The notes under the pieces were generated by a model that saw nothing but the letters and a program-made list of their open reading frames with translations, made no database searches and had not been told where the DNA came from. Positions 12,834 to 20,783 of a stretch of 64,000 nucleotides of DNA are shown piece after piece. Every line of letters starts with the position of its first letter. Within the stretch, counting starts at the first letter, position 1. Source of the DNA: Rhodocyclales bacterium. GTDB taxonomy: Bacteria > Pseudomonadota > Gammaproteobacteria > Burkholderiales > Rhodocyclaceae. The stretch covers positions 620,001-684,000 of the forward strand of contig JACRMV010000001.1 in assembly GCA_016235025.1 (NCBI GenBank), written 5' to 3'. Both the position numbers and the translations under genes were made by a program.

Positions 12834-14064
12834 TTTGATCCAGTTCGAATGCGGTGTGCAAAGCACGCACCGCGAGTTCAAGGTACTTCTCGTCAACGAC
12901 GACAGAAATCTTGATTTCCGAGGTTGAAATCATCTGAATATTGATGCCCTCCTCGGCCAGCGCGCGGAACATCTTGCTTGCCACGCCAGGGTGGGAACGC
13001 ATCCCGACGCCGACGGCGGAGACCTTGCAAATCTTGTTGTCGCCATCGATCGCGCGGGCGCCAACATGGGGCTTGATCTGCTCTTCCAGTATCTTCCGGG
13101 CGCGAGCATACTCAGCCCGGTTTACGGTGAATGAGAAATCCGTTGAGCCATCATGGCCGACGTTCTGGATGATCATATCCACGTCGATATTGGCATCGGC
13201 AATCGCACCGAGAATCTGGTAGGCGATACCGGGGCGATCCGGGACGCCCAATACGGTGAGTTTGGCTTCATCGCGATTGAACGCGATACCGGAGATGATG
13301 GGTTGCTCCATGTCTGTATCTTCCTCAAGTGTAATCAGTGTGCCGGCTGTTTCCTGGCCTTCTTCCTCAAAACTGGAGAGAACTCGCAATTTGACCTTGT
13401 ACTTTCCGGCAAATTCGACCGAACGAATCTGCAATACCTTCGAGCCGAGGCTGGCCATTTCAAGCATCTCCTCAAAGGTGATGCGATCAAGCTTCCTTGC
13501 CTCGGGGACGACACGTGGATCCGTGGTGTAGACGCCATCGACATCGGTGTAAATCTGGCATTCGTCGGCCTGCAACGCCGCAGCAAGCGCCACGCCGGAG
13601 GTATCCGAGCCGCCACGGCCCAAGGTGGTGATATTGCCGTCGGCATCGACGCCTTGAAATCCGGCGACGATTACCACGGTGTCGTTATTCAGATCACGTT
13701 TGATATTGCTGCCGTCAATATCCAGAATCCGCGCCTTGGTAAAAAAACTGTCGGTCAGTATCTTTACCTGGCCGCCGGTGTAGCTTTTCGCTTTCAGGCC
13801 AATATCCCGCAGCGCCATTGCCAGGAGAGCGATGCTGACTTGCTCGCCAGTGGAAATCATGACATCGAGCTCGCGCGCGTCTGGTTGCGGCGAAACCTCC
13901 TTTGCCAATGCAATCAGGCGATTGGTTTCACCGCTCATGGCAGAAACCACGACCACCACTTGATGCCCTTGTGCTTTCCAGCGTGAGACGCGCCGGGCGA
14001 CATTGCGAATACGTTCCGGCGAGCCCATGGAGGTGCCACCGTATTTTTGAACTATCAAAGCCAT
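12823..14064 (-). CDS. lysC: Aspartate kinase
   Basis: Aspartokinase phosphorylates aspartate, the first step towards Lys, Met, Thr and diaminopimelate. The start at 14064 (MALIVQKYGGTSMG) matches the family; the track start at 14091 adds nine unlikely residues. The product has 413 residues. An N-terminal kinase domain (KYGGTSMG, MISTGEQVSIALLA, GRGGSDTSGVALAAAL, YTDVDGVYTTDPR) precedes two C-terminal ACT domains (about 265-410) typical of feedback-regulated enzymes. Neither candidate start has a good Shine-Dalgarno. dapA of the same pathway lies about 10 kb away in this window. Confidence 0.96.
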   Translation of the reverse strand: MALIVQKYGGTSMGSPERIRNVARRVSRWKAQGHQVVVVVSAMSGETNRLIALAKEVSPQPDARELDVMISTGEQVSIALLAMALRDIGLKAKSYTGGQVKILTDSFFTKARILDIDGSNIKRDLNNDTVVIVAGFQGVDADGNITTLGRGGSDTSGVALAAALQADECQIYTDVDGVYTTDPRVVPEARKLDRITFEEMLEMASLGSKVLQIRSVEFAGKYKVKLRVLSSFEEEGQETAGTLITLEEDTDMEQPIISGIAFNRDEAKLTVLGVPDRPGIAYQILGAIADANIDVDMIIQNVGHDGSTDFSFTVNRAEYARARKILEEQIKPHVGARAIDGDNKICKVSAVGVGMRSHPGVASKMFRALAEEGINIQMISTSEIKISVVVDEKYLELAVRALHTAFELDQITA

Positions 14065-14185
14065 TTTTTGTCTTGAGGAAGCATGTGACATAAAGTTTGA
14101 AATTTTACATCAAGCGAGACTTCTCAAACTTTGTCGACCTGAAGCAAGTTACGGATTTTCTGTCGCCCGCATGCCAAAGCAATCA

Positions 14186-14215
14186 TTGTTGTATTGCATA
14201 GAAATATTCTATATT
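14186..14215 (+). promoter_or_regulatory. Possible promoter and AT-rich inverted repeat upstream of the HTH gene
   Basis: TTGTTG (14186-14191), an 18-bp spacer and TATATT (14210-14215). AATAT-TCT-ATATT (14203-14215) is a small perfect inverted repeat overlapping the -10, in a locally AT-rich 250-bp intergenic stretch between lysC and the HTH gene. It could be an autoregulatory operator; this is inference only. Confidence 0.35.
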
Positions 14216-14344
14216 ATTTATGGCAGTGCCATGTTACAGATCATAACCTCGCGGTTTATAAGGTATAAGGTTGTGCCGTTAAGCACTGTAATTCGAGTGA
14301 CGGATTCACAAAATCGTCCATATTAAAATCACAAGGAGCCCCAA

Positions 14345-14644
14345 ATGAAGACTAACGACAAGGTAATCGATGCGCGAGAGATTCGTCGCAAGCTCGGTGT
14401 CAATCAGCAGCAGTTCTGGTCGGAACTGGGTGTAACTCAGAGCGGAGGCTCCCGGTATGAGAGCGGGCGCAATATGCCACGCCCGGTGCAGCAGTTGCTG
14501 CGCTTGGTGCATATCGAGAAAATCGACATCAATAAGATCAAACGCGAAGACTACGAAGTGATTGAATATCTTCGTTCCAGCAAGCCAGCTTTGCTCAAGG
14601 AACTGAAGAAGGAAGCCAAGGCGGCAGCAAAGAAAAACGCCTGA
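14345..14644 (+). CDS. Small helix-turn-helix (XRE-like) DNA-binding protein
   Basis: The 99-residue protein has an HTH region at about residues 10-45 (REIRRKLGVNQQQFWSELGV then SGGSRYESGRNMP), close to the XRE/Cro pattern in which Q-QFW and S-YE-G mark the two helices. The C-terminal third is helical and very Lys/Ala-rich (KKEAKAAAKK), resembling a non-specific DNA-binding tail. An AAGGAGC Shine-Dalgarno lies 7 bp before the ATG. It stands alone: lysC is divergent upstream and the radical SAM gene converges 6 bp downstream. No toxin partner is visible. Its targets are unknown. Confidence 0.75.
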   Translation: MKTNDKVIDAREIRRKLGVNQQQFWSELGVTQSGGSRYESGRNMPRPVQQLLRLVHIEKIDINKIKREDYEVIEYLRSSKPALLKELKKEAKAAAKKNA

Positions 14645-14650
14645 TATAAA

Positions 14651-15496
14651 TTACGGACTAACGTTCACCGTCAGTCCGAGGCGGCGGATATGCGCAGCCA
14701 TATTTTCGAGATATCCAGCATCCAGGCGCCCCAATCGGGGCGCTTCCTTTTGCAGCGAGGGACGCGCCAATCCGTAGAGATGTACCCCTTTAAGGCGCGC
14801 TGCCAATGGCTTGAGCAAGGCCAGATAGGCGTTCCATTCGCTCTCCGCAGGCAGTTCCCCGTCGAGCTGGAATATACAGGTTTGCACCCAGGTCGGCGCC
14901 AGACCGGCGCAAAGCTCAAGGCGCCGCGCCAGTGTTTCGGGCTTTGCCCGTGTTCCATTGATTCGCGCCAGACCGGCAGCCGTCGCGGCATCCACCTTGA
15001 ACCATACTTCCCCGTGAGCCCGGCCCAGGCGAGAAATGCCCTCCTGTACCGCATGCCGATCCAGCAGGCTGCCGTTGGTAATCAGTCGCAGCATGATTTT
15101 CCCCGCCAGGCTGCGCGCCGCCAATACCTCATGCACCACAGCCACGGCGGCCGGAAATTCCGCTGCACTGGTCGGCTCGCCATTGCCTGAAAAAGCGATA
15201 TCCATCACACGATTTGCTTTCCCCGTGGCAGCTTTGCCAAATACGACACCTTTCTCGATCTGGCCAAGCAGTTCCTCCAATTCACGTTGCAGGAGCACAA
15301 GATCAATCGGCGGCGGTCCACCACGTTGAAGATCAGGAACCTGGCAGTAGATGCAGCGCCAGTTACAGGCGTTGTTCGGATTCAGGTTGATGCCAATCGA
15401 CACGCCGCCTGCCCGCCGTGACAACACCGGGTATACATAACGCATACCAGCACTGTCGCGGGAATGATCTTCAGTCGTAAGCAGGATGTTTGGCAT
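14651..15496 (-). CDS. Radical SAM protein of unknown function
   Basis: The 281-residue protein has a CX3CX2C cluster motif (C44, C48, C51 in NNACNWRCIYCQ) that binds the [4Fe-4S] used to cleave S-adenosylmethionine. Further radical SAM features are FSGNGEPT (the GGE-like SAM-binding strand), LRLITNGSLLD and VWFKVDAA. No accessory Cys-rich SPASM domain is seen. I cannot assign a substrate. It is divergent from queD; queuosine synthesis also uses a radical SAM enzyme (QueE), but this protein does not have the compact QueE CX14CX2C layout, so I do not call it queE. A repeat copy lies 14 bp upstream of its start. Confidence 0.8.
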   Translation of the reverse strand: MPNILLTTEDHSRDSAGMRYVYPVLSRRAGGVSIGINLNPNNACNWRCIYCQVPDLQRGGPPPIDLVLLQRELEELLGQIEKGVVFGKAATGKANRVMDIAFSGNGEPTSAAEFPAAVAVVHEVLAARSLAGKIMLRLITNGSLLDRHAVQEGISRLGRAHGEVWFKVDAATAAGLARINGTRAKPETLARRLELCAGLAPTWVQTCIFQLDGELPAESEWNAYLALLKPLAARLKGVHLYGLARPSLQKEAPRLGRLDAGYLENMAAHIRRLGLTVNVSP

Positions 15497-15509
15497 GGCG
15501 GGTGCAGGG

Positions 15510-15536
15510 AAAAGTCGGCGCTGGCGAGACGGCGAA
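15510..15536 (+). repeat. Dispersed repeat copy between radical SAM gene and queD
   Basis: AAAAGTCGGCGCTGGCGAGA then CGGCGAA, a full match to the core. It is intergenic, just upstream of the radical SAM start on the minus strand and upstream of the predicted queD -10. Confidence 0.88.
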
Positions 15537-15548
15537 TCGGGAACACTA

Positions 15549-15554
15549 TATAAT
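15549..15554 (+). promoter_or_regulatory. Candidate -10 element for queD
   Basis: A perfect TATAAT lies 39 bp before the queD ATG. The -35 position at 17 bp spacing (GAGACG, 15526-15531) falls in the repeat copy and is a poor match, so activity is uncertain. Confidence 0.4.
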
Positions 15555-15593
15555 GCTTTTCTTCCGTCACTTCGCCATCAGGCGCTCTCAAAC

Positions 15594-16049
15594 ATGCGTA
15601 TCACTCGCCGCCTTGAATTCGATGCGGGGCACCGGATTCCCGATCATAAAAGCCAGTGCCGCCATCTGCACGGGCATCGCTATGCACTGGAGATCACACT
15701 CGATGGCAGCGTGGTCGAAGCCGCCGGACGCCCGGACAACGGAATGGTGATGGATTTTTCCGACGTCAAGCGCATCGCCAGGCAGCATGTGGTTGATGTG
15801 TGGGACCATGCTTTCTTGGTCTGGAGCGAAGATCATGTGGTGCTGAATTTTCTGGCAACAGTGCCCGATCACAAAACCGTGGTTCTCGGCGCCGTGCCCA
15901 CCGCCGAAAATCTGGCGCGCATTGCCTTCAAGATTCTCGACCCGCTGTTCCGTGACAGCTTTGGCAATCAGCTGCATTTGGAGCAGGTACGGCTTTACGA
16001 AACACCCAATTGCTGGGCCGATGCGAGACGCGGAGCTATTTTCAGCTGA
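15594..16049 (+). CDS. queD: 6-carboxytetrahydropterin synthase (QueD/PTPS family)
   Basis: QueD makes 6-carboxy-5,6,7,8-tetrahydropterin from dihydroneopterin triphosphate in queuosine (7-deazaguanine) synthesis. The start at 15594 (MRITRRLEFDAGHRI) fits the family; the track start at 15486 adds 36 unrelated residues. In the 151-residue product the zinc ligands are H13, H26 and H28 (HLHGH) and the catalytic Cys is C22. FSDVKRIA and DHAFLVW are other family blocks, and the late YETPNCWA carries the pterin-binding Glu. The acyl-CoA ligase gene follows after 15 bp on the same strand. Confidence 0.92.
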   Translation: MRITRRLEFDAGHRIPDHKSQCRHLHGHRYALEITLDGSVVEAAGRPDNGMVMDFSDVKRIARQHVVDVWDHAFLVWSEDHVVLNFLATVPDHKTVVLGAVPTAENLARIAFKILDPLFRDSFGNQLHLEQVRLYETPNCWADARRGAIFS

Positions 16050-16064
16050 CTGGAGGAAAATGAC

Positions 16065-17708
16065 ATGCACTCATCCGGGCTCATGATGAATCGACCATTG
16101 CTGATTTCAGGACTGGTGCAGCATGCCGACGAAAATCACGGCGACAGTGAAATCGTCTCCCGGCTACCGAACGGCAGTACCCACCGCTACACCTACCATG
16201 AGGCGCACCATCGCTCGCGCCAACTGGCGCGGGCACTGCTGGCCCTCGGAGCGAATGGCGACGACCGCATCGGAACCCTGGCCTGGAATACACATCGTCA
16301 TTTCGAGATCTACTATGCCGTTTCCGGCATGGGAGCGATTTGCCATACCATCAACCCACGGCTGTTTCCCGAACAGATCACCTATATTGCGAACCACGCT
16401 GACGATCGCTTTGTCTTTTTCGATCTCACATTTGCCAAACTGGTTGAAGCGCTCATACCCGCATGTCCCGGCGTCAAGGGCTGGATCGTGCTCTGCAACC
16501 GCGACGAAATGCCGGACAGCGCGACTCCCAATCTCTACTGCTACGAAGAACTCATCGCTGCGCAGAGCGCAGACTACAAATGGCCCGAGTTTGATGAAAA
16601 TACGGCATCTTCGTTGTGTTACACATCGGGCACCACGGGAAATCCGAAGGGTGTGCTGTATTCACATCGATCCACACTGTTGCATGCGCTGGCAGCCTGC
16701 CTGCCTGATTCGCTTAATGTCTCGGCATGCGACTGCATTCTCCCGGTGGTACCCATGTTTCATGCCAACGCCTGGGCACTTCCCTATATCTCCGCGCTCA
16801 CTGGCGCCAAACTGGTTCTGCCCGGACCATATCTGGATGGCGCAAGCCTCTACACTCTCATAGAAGAAGAAAGTGTTACCTTTGCAGCCGGTGTGCCGAC
16901 AATATGGCTTAGCCTGTTGCAACACCTGCAAGCTGAAAAACTCAGGCTGTCGACACTGCAGCGCCTGATGGTCGGTGGCGCGGCAGCGCCGTTGAGCATG
17001 ATGCAGACATTCGATAGCTATGGCGTTGCCCTGATACACGCGTGGGGAATGACCGAAATGAGTCCGCTCGGAACGATCAACGCCAAAAAACGAAAACATC
17101 TCACGTTGACCGACGATGAAAAAAATCATCTCCGCATCAAGCAGGGACGGACGCCCTATGGCGTGCAAATGAAGATCGTCGACGCCAATGGCCAGGAACT
17201 GCCCCATGATGGCAAAGTTTTTGGCGATTTGCTGGTACGTGGCCCATGGATTGTAAGTCACTATTTTAGGAGCGAAAACGTCAGCCCGCTGATCGATGGC
17301 TGGTTTCCCACAGGAGATGTAGCAACCATCGATGCTGATGGCTACATGCAGATTACCGACCGCTCAAAGGATGTAATTAAGTCGGGAGGCGAGTGGATTT
17401 CCTCGATTGACCTCGAAAATATCGCCGTGGCCCACCCTGCCGTGGCTGAGGCGGCGGTAATAGGCGCACCGCATCCGAAATGGGACGAACGACCGCTTCT
17501 GGTTGTGGTCAGGAAACCTGGGCAGAAGGTCAGTCGGGACGAGTTGATCGCCTTTTACTTGGGGAAAGTTGCAAAATGGTGGATTCCCGATGATGTCGTT
17601 TTTGTCGATGAATTGCCTCATACCGCAACAGGAAAACTGTCCAAACTGACTTTGCGCCAGCGGTTGCGCGAGTATCGCTTCCCTGACGTTTCCGGCAACC
17701 TGATCTGA
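16065..17708 (+). CDS. Fatty acyl-CoA ligase (AMP-binding, medium/long-chain type)
   Basis: It activates a carboxylic acid to its CoA thioester through an acyl-AMP. The 547-residue protein has the P-loop-like [20 protein letters not shown], the motif WGMTEMSP, the hinge region [20 protein letters not shown] and the C-terminal catalytic Lys in [15 protein letters not shown]. The motif set resembles AlkK-type fatty-acid CoA ligases; substrate chain length cannot be read directly. A strong GGAGG precedes the ATG at 16065. The next gene, 3 bp downstream, is an enoyl-CoA hydratase, so the pair probably acts in one acid-degradation route. Confidence 0.9.
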   Translation: MHSSGLMMNRPLLISGLVQHADENHGDSEIVSRLPNGSTHRYTYHEAHHRSRQLARALLALGANGDDRIGTLAWNTHRHFEIYYAVSGMGAICHTINPRLFPEQITYIANHADDRFVFFDLTFAKLVEALIPACPGVKGWIVLCNRDEMPDSATPNLYCYEELIAAQSADYKWPEFDENTASSLCYTSGTTGNPKGVLYSHRSTLLHALAACLPDSLNVSACDCILPVVPMFHANAWALPYISALTGAKLVLPGPYLDGASLYTLIEEESVTFAAGVPTIWLSLLQHLQAEKLRLSTLQRLMVGGAAAPLSMMQTFDSYGVALIHAWGMTEMSPLGTINAKKRKHLTLTDDEKNHLRIKQGRTPYGVQMKIVDANGQELPHDGKVFGDLLVRGPWIVSHYFRSENVSPLIDGWFPTGDVATIDADGYMQITDRSKDVIKSGGEWISSIDLENIAVAHPAVAEAAVIGAPHPKWDERPLLVVVRKPGQKVSRDELIAFYLGKVAKWWIPDDVVFVDELPHTATGKLSKLTLRQRLREYRFPDVSGNLI

Positions 17709-17711
17709 AAA

Positions 17712-18482
17712 ATGAAAACCATGGTTGAAACCGCATTCGAAGCGAGCATTCTCCAGATAACCATCAATCGCCCGGAAAAGAAGAATGCGCTGACAGCGGA
17801 TATGTATCTTGCGTTGACCGATGCGCTGAGAATGGCGGAGGCCAACCCGGCCGTGCGTGTCATCCTGATTCATGGCGCCGGCGGCAACTTCACGGCCGGC
17901 AACGATCTGGCCGATTTCCTGGAGCATCCGCCGGACAGCGAAGATGCACCGGTGTTCCGCTTTCTCGAATGTTTCGCCACGCTGGAAAAACCGTTTATTG
18001 CTGCAATCGAAGGTGTTGCCGTCGGAGTTGGCACCACGATCCTCCTGCACTGCGACCTCGTCTATGCCGCCGCCGATGCGAAATTCCTGCTGCCGTTTGC
18101 CAATCTTGGGCTGACTCCGGAAGCCGCGTGCAGCCTGCTTTTGCCACAACGTGTCGGCCATGTGCGAGCGGCCGAGATGTTGCTTCTGGGCGAACCCTTT
18201 ACAGCCCAGACTGCGTTGGATTGCGGACTGGTCAACGCCATTCTGCCGAATGAAAAAGTTCTTGAACATGCGCTAGAGCGTTGTCGCAAGCTAGCGGCCC
18301 AGCCTGCTGCCTCGATCCGGTTGAGCAAGCAGCTGCTGAAGCGCTCGCAGCAGTCGATGATTGCTGAGACGATGAAACGTGAAGGCGAAATTTTCAAGCA
18401 GCGCCTGCACTCCCCCGAAGCGAAAGAGGCTTTTTCCGCATTTCTTGAGAAGCGCCGCCCCGATTTTTCACGCTTTGACTAG
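17712..18482 (+). CDS. Enoyl-CoA hydratase/isomerase family protein
   Basis: The 256-residue protein is a single-domain crotonase. Blocks seen are the N-terminal ITINRPEKKNALTADMY, the oxyanion-hole strands GAGGNFTAGNDLADF and IAAIEGVAVGVGTTILLHCD, and FLLPFANLGLTPEAACSLLLP. The second catalytic Glu of classical hydratases corresponds to the region around TPEAA. The reaction may be hydration or isomerisation, as crotonases vary. It lies 3 bp after the acyl-CoA ligase gene. tRNA-Ser follows 38 bp downstream. Confidence 0.9.
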   Translation: MKTMVETAFEASILQITINRPEKKNALTADMYLALTDALRMAEANPAVRVILIHGAGGNFTAGNDLADFLEHPPDSEDAPVFRFLECFATLEKPFIAAIEGVAVGVGTTILLHCDLVYAAADAKFLLPFANLGLTPEAACSLLLPQRVGHVRAAEMLLLGEPFTAQTALDCGLVNAILPNEKVLEHALERCRKLAAQPAASIRLSKQLLKRSQQSMIAETMKREGEIFKQRLHSPEAKEAFSAFLEKRRPDFSRFD

Positions 18483-18520
18483 CTAGTCGGGGCCAAGCCC
18501 TCTGCTAGAATCCGCGCCAC

Positions 18521-18607
18521 GGAAGCGTGGCAGAGCGGTTGAATGCACCGGTCTTGAAAACCGGCAACGTCGCAAGGCGTTCGTGAGTTCGAATCTCACC
18601 GCTTCCG
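18521..18607 (+). tRNA. tRNA-Ser (anticodon TGA)
   Basis: The acceptor GGAAGCG pairs with CGCTTCC, discriminator G. The anticodon arm is CCGGT-CTTGAAA-ACCGG, anticodon TGA. A long variable arm (AACGTCGCAAGGCGTT) is typical of serine tRNA. The following bases are CCG, so the 3' CCA is not encoded. Confidence 0.95.
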
Positions 18608-18690
18608 CCGGATAGAATGAACTTTCCCTGCCAGCAACTGCCATAGACAACGTGGCCATTTCGTGGCTATTTCATAAAGGAAGATCGCAC

Positions 18691-19383
18691 ATGGAAAACA
18701 TCCGCACTTACCCTCAATCGGAAACGCAGGACTTGGCACAGCGGCAGAACCGGGTTCTGCGCAATACCTACGCTTTGCTCGCGCTTTCAATGGTGCCGAC
18801 AGTGCTCGGCGCGTTGCTTGGCGTACAGATGAATTTTGCGTTCTTCGCCGGCAGTCCGTTCATTGGCCTGATGGTCTTCCTCGGCATCGCCTGGGGCTTC
18901 ATGTGGGGCATCGAGCGCACCAAGGACAGCGGCATGGGTGTTGCCTTGTTGCTTGGTTTCACCTTCTTCATGGGCTTGATGCTCTCGCGCATCCTGCAAG
19001 CCGCGCTGGGATTCAGCAATGGCGGCACACTGATTGCGCTGGCGGCTGGCGGCACCGGGACGATTTTCTTTGCCCTGGCCGGCGTTGCATCGACAACCAA
19101 ACGTAACTTTTCCAACATGGGCAAGTTTCTGTTTGTCGGCCTCATGCTGCTTCTGGTGGCAATGGTCGCCAACATCTTCTTCCAGATTCCGGCCCTGGCC
19201 CTGACCATCTCCGTCATCGCAGTGGCGCTGTTCTCGGCTTACATCCTCTACGACATCAACCGCATCGTTCATGGTGGCGAAACCAACTACATCAGCGCCA
19301 CCTTGGTGGTCTATCTCGACATCTATAATGTTTTTGTCAGCTTGCTGAATCTGCTGATGGCCTTCAGCGGCGACCGCCGCTAA
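18691..19383 (+). CDS. Bax inhibitor-1 / YccA family membrane protein
   Basis: The 230-residue protein begins at 18691 (MENIRTYPQSE) behind AAAGGAAG; the track start at 18652 is an upstream extension across the ribosome-binding site. About seven hydrophobic segments run from residue 28 to the end, with the family-typical GLMVFLGIAWGFMWG, LSVIAVALFSAYILYDI-like region and SLLNLLMAFSG at the C-terminus. BI-1 proteins are membrane channels or regulators; E. coli YccA modulates FtsH. The stop codon TAA overlaps the start of a repeat copy, and a strong terminator follows. Confidence 0.92.
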   Translation: MENIRTYPQSETQDLAQRQNRVLRNTYALLALSMVPTVLGALLGVQMNFAFFAGSPFIGLMVFLGIAWGFMWGIERTKDSGMGVALLLGFTFFMGLMLSRILQAALGFSNGGTLIALAAGGTGTIFFALAGVASTTKRNFSNMGKFLFVGLMLLLVAMVANIFFQIPALALTISVIAVALFSAYILYDINRIVHGGETNYISATLVVYLDIYNVFVSLLNLLMAFSGDRR

Positions 19384-19410
19384 AAGTCGGCGCCGGCAAT
19401 ACGGCGCGAA
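19382..19410 (+). repeat. Dispersed repeat copy overlapping BI-1 gene stop codon
   Basis: AAAAGTCGGCGCCGGCAATA then CGGCGCGAA, with three changes from the core. Its first bases are part of the TAA stop of the BI-1 gene and its last bases run into the terminator stem. Confidence 0.8.
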
Positions 19411-19445
19411 AGCAAAACGGCAACCTGCGGGTTGCGTTTTGCTTT
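19408..19445. terminator. Bidirectional terminator between BI-1 gene and rlmD
   Basis: AAAGCAAAACGGCAACC pairs with GGGTTGCGTTTTGCTTT across a TGC loop, with one bulged G. A/T-rich outer stem parts allow termination in both directions for the convergent genes. Confidence 0.85.
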
Positions 19446-20743
19446 CAGCGCTCGAACAAGGCGATCGATTCGACGTGCGACGTATGCGGGAACATGCTGG
19501 CAATCCCTGCGCCACGCAGTACATAGCCTTTCTCATGCACCAGCACGGCAGCATCACGCGCCAGGGTGGCCGGGCTGCATGAGACATATACAATGCGGCG
19601 CGGCCCGCCTTCTGCCGGCAGTGCATTGACCAGCGCAATCGCCCCCTCGCGCGGCGGGTCAATCAGCAGCTTATCGATCTGGCCCAATGCAGAGAAGCTC
19701 TCGGCCGTGGTTTCGAACAAGTTGGCTGCGGCAAATGTGCACTGCGCCGACAAGCCATTCAACGCCGCATTTTCCTCCGCACGCTGCACCAGCGCCTGGC
19801 TGCCCTCAATACCCAATACCGCCGCGCCGGAACATGCAATTGGCAGTGTGAAGTTACCCAGGCCACAGAACATGTCGATGATGCGCTCTCCCTTTTGCGG
19901 CGCCAGCAACGCCATCGCGCGACGCACCAGCATGCGATTGACACCGGAATTCACTTGTGTGAATTCCGTCGGCCAGAAGCGCAGCTCAAGGCCGTAGTCA
20001 GGCAGGGTATAGGTCAGTAGCGGCGCATTCTCTGGATAAAACAACCTGACCGTATCCGGTCCTTTCGATTGCAGGTACCAGACGATGTCATGCGCGTCGG
20101 CAAAGCGGCGCAAGCGGTCCTCATCGCCAGCGCTGAGCGGTAACAGATGCCTTAGCAGCAACACGGTTTGCGCATCCCCAATGGCAACCTCGATCTGCGG
20201 GAAAGACTCCGGCGCAGACATTCCGGCAATCATCTGCTTCAATTCTGGAATCAATGCTGAAACAGCCGGCGGCAGCACGGCGCAGGAATCCATTACGACG
20301 ACGTAACTGCTGCGTTTTTCACGGAAGCCGACCAATGCTCCACCCTTTTTCGAGACCCAGCGTGCCGAGAAACGCGCCCGCTGCCGATAACCCCAGTTGC
20401 TCCCGGCAATCGGCGAATAAATCTGCTCCGGCTTGATACGCGCAATGTGCCAGAGCGCATCTTCCAGCACACGCTGCTTGGCAGCCGTCTGGGATGCCCC
20501 ATTCAGATGCTGCAGCGAACACCCGCCGCAAACCCCGAAATGCGGGCAAGCGGGTGTTACACGCTGGCTTGAGGCGCGGATGATGCTGGAAACGGCAGCC
20601 TGCTCATAGCTCGGTTTGCGCCGATAGCTCGAAAACTCCACGGTTTCTCCGGGCAGCGCACCTTCAATGAAGATGACCTTGCCGTCCACGTGAGCAATGC
20701 CGCGCCCCTCGTTATCGAGCGATTCAATAGTTGCGATTGTCAT
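19445..20743 (-). CDS. rlmD: 23S rRNA (uracil-1939-C5)-methyltransferase RlmD
   Basis: It methylates U1939 of 23S rRNA using SAM. The 432-residue protein has an N-terminal TRAM domain (about 1-60), a [4Fe-4S] cluster motif CPHFGVCGGCSLQHL, and the C-terminal SAM-dependent domain with FTQVNSGVNRML, IIDMFCGLGNFTLP, LIDPPREG and the catalytic Cys in YVSCSPATLARD. The length fits RlmD. The gene is divergent from the roxA-like gene with only 40 bp between the start codons, and converges on the BI-1 gene. Confidence 0.95.
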   Translation of the reverse strand: MTIATIESLDNEGRGIAHVDGKVIFIEGALPGETVEFSSYRRKPSYEQAAVSSIIRASSQRVTPACPHFGVCGGCSLQHLNGASQTAAKQRVLEDALWHIARIKPEQIYSPIAGSNWGYRQRARFSARWVSKKGGALVGFREKRSSYVVVMDSCAVLPPAVSALIPELKQMIAGMSAPESFPQIEVAIGDAQTVLLLRHLLPLSAGDEDRLRRFADAHDIVWYLQSKGPDTVRLFYPENAPLLTYTLPDYGLELRFWPTEFTQVNSGVNRMLVRRAMALLAPQKGERIIDMFCGLGNFTLPIACSGAAVLGIEGSQALVQRAEENAALNGLSAQCTFAAANLFETTAESFSALGQIDKLLIDPPREGAIALVNALPAEGGPRRIVYVSCSPATLARDAAVLVHEKGYVLRGAGIASMFPHTSHVESIALFER

Positions 20744-20771
20744 GAACGCGATAATGCAAAAAGACGGCGAT

Positions 20772-20777
20772 TATAAT
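20772..20777 (+). promoter_or_regulatory. Candidate -10 element; roxA-like mRNA may be leaderless
   Basis: TATAAT ends 6 bp before the ATG at 20784, so transcription from it would begin at or next to the start codon. No Shine-Dalgarno is seen upstream of the ATG. No good -35 is visible. Confidence 0.4.
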
Positions 20778-20783
20778 CGCCCC

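Noticed and set aside
14065-14344. Riboswitch or attenuator upstream of lysC
   Set aside because: I see no lysine-riboswitch-like stem set or leader peptide rich in Lys, Thr or Met in this AT-rich region.
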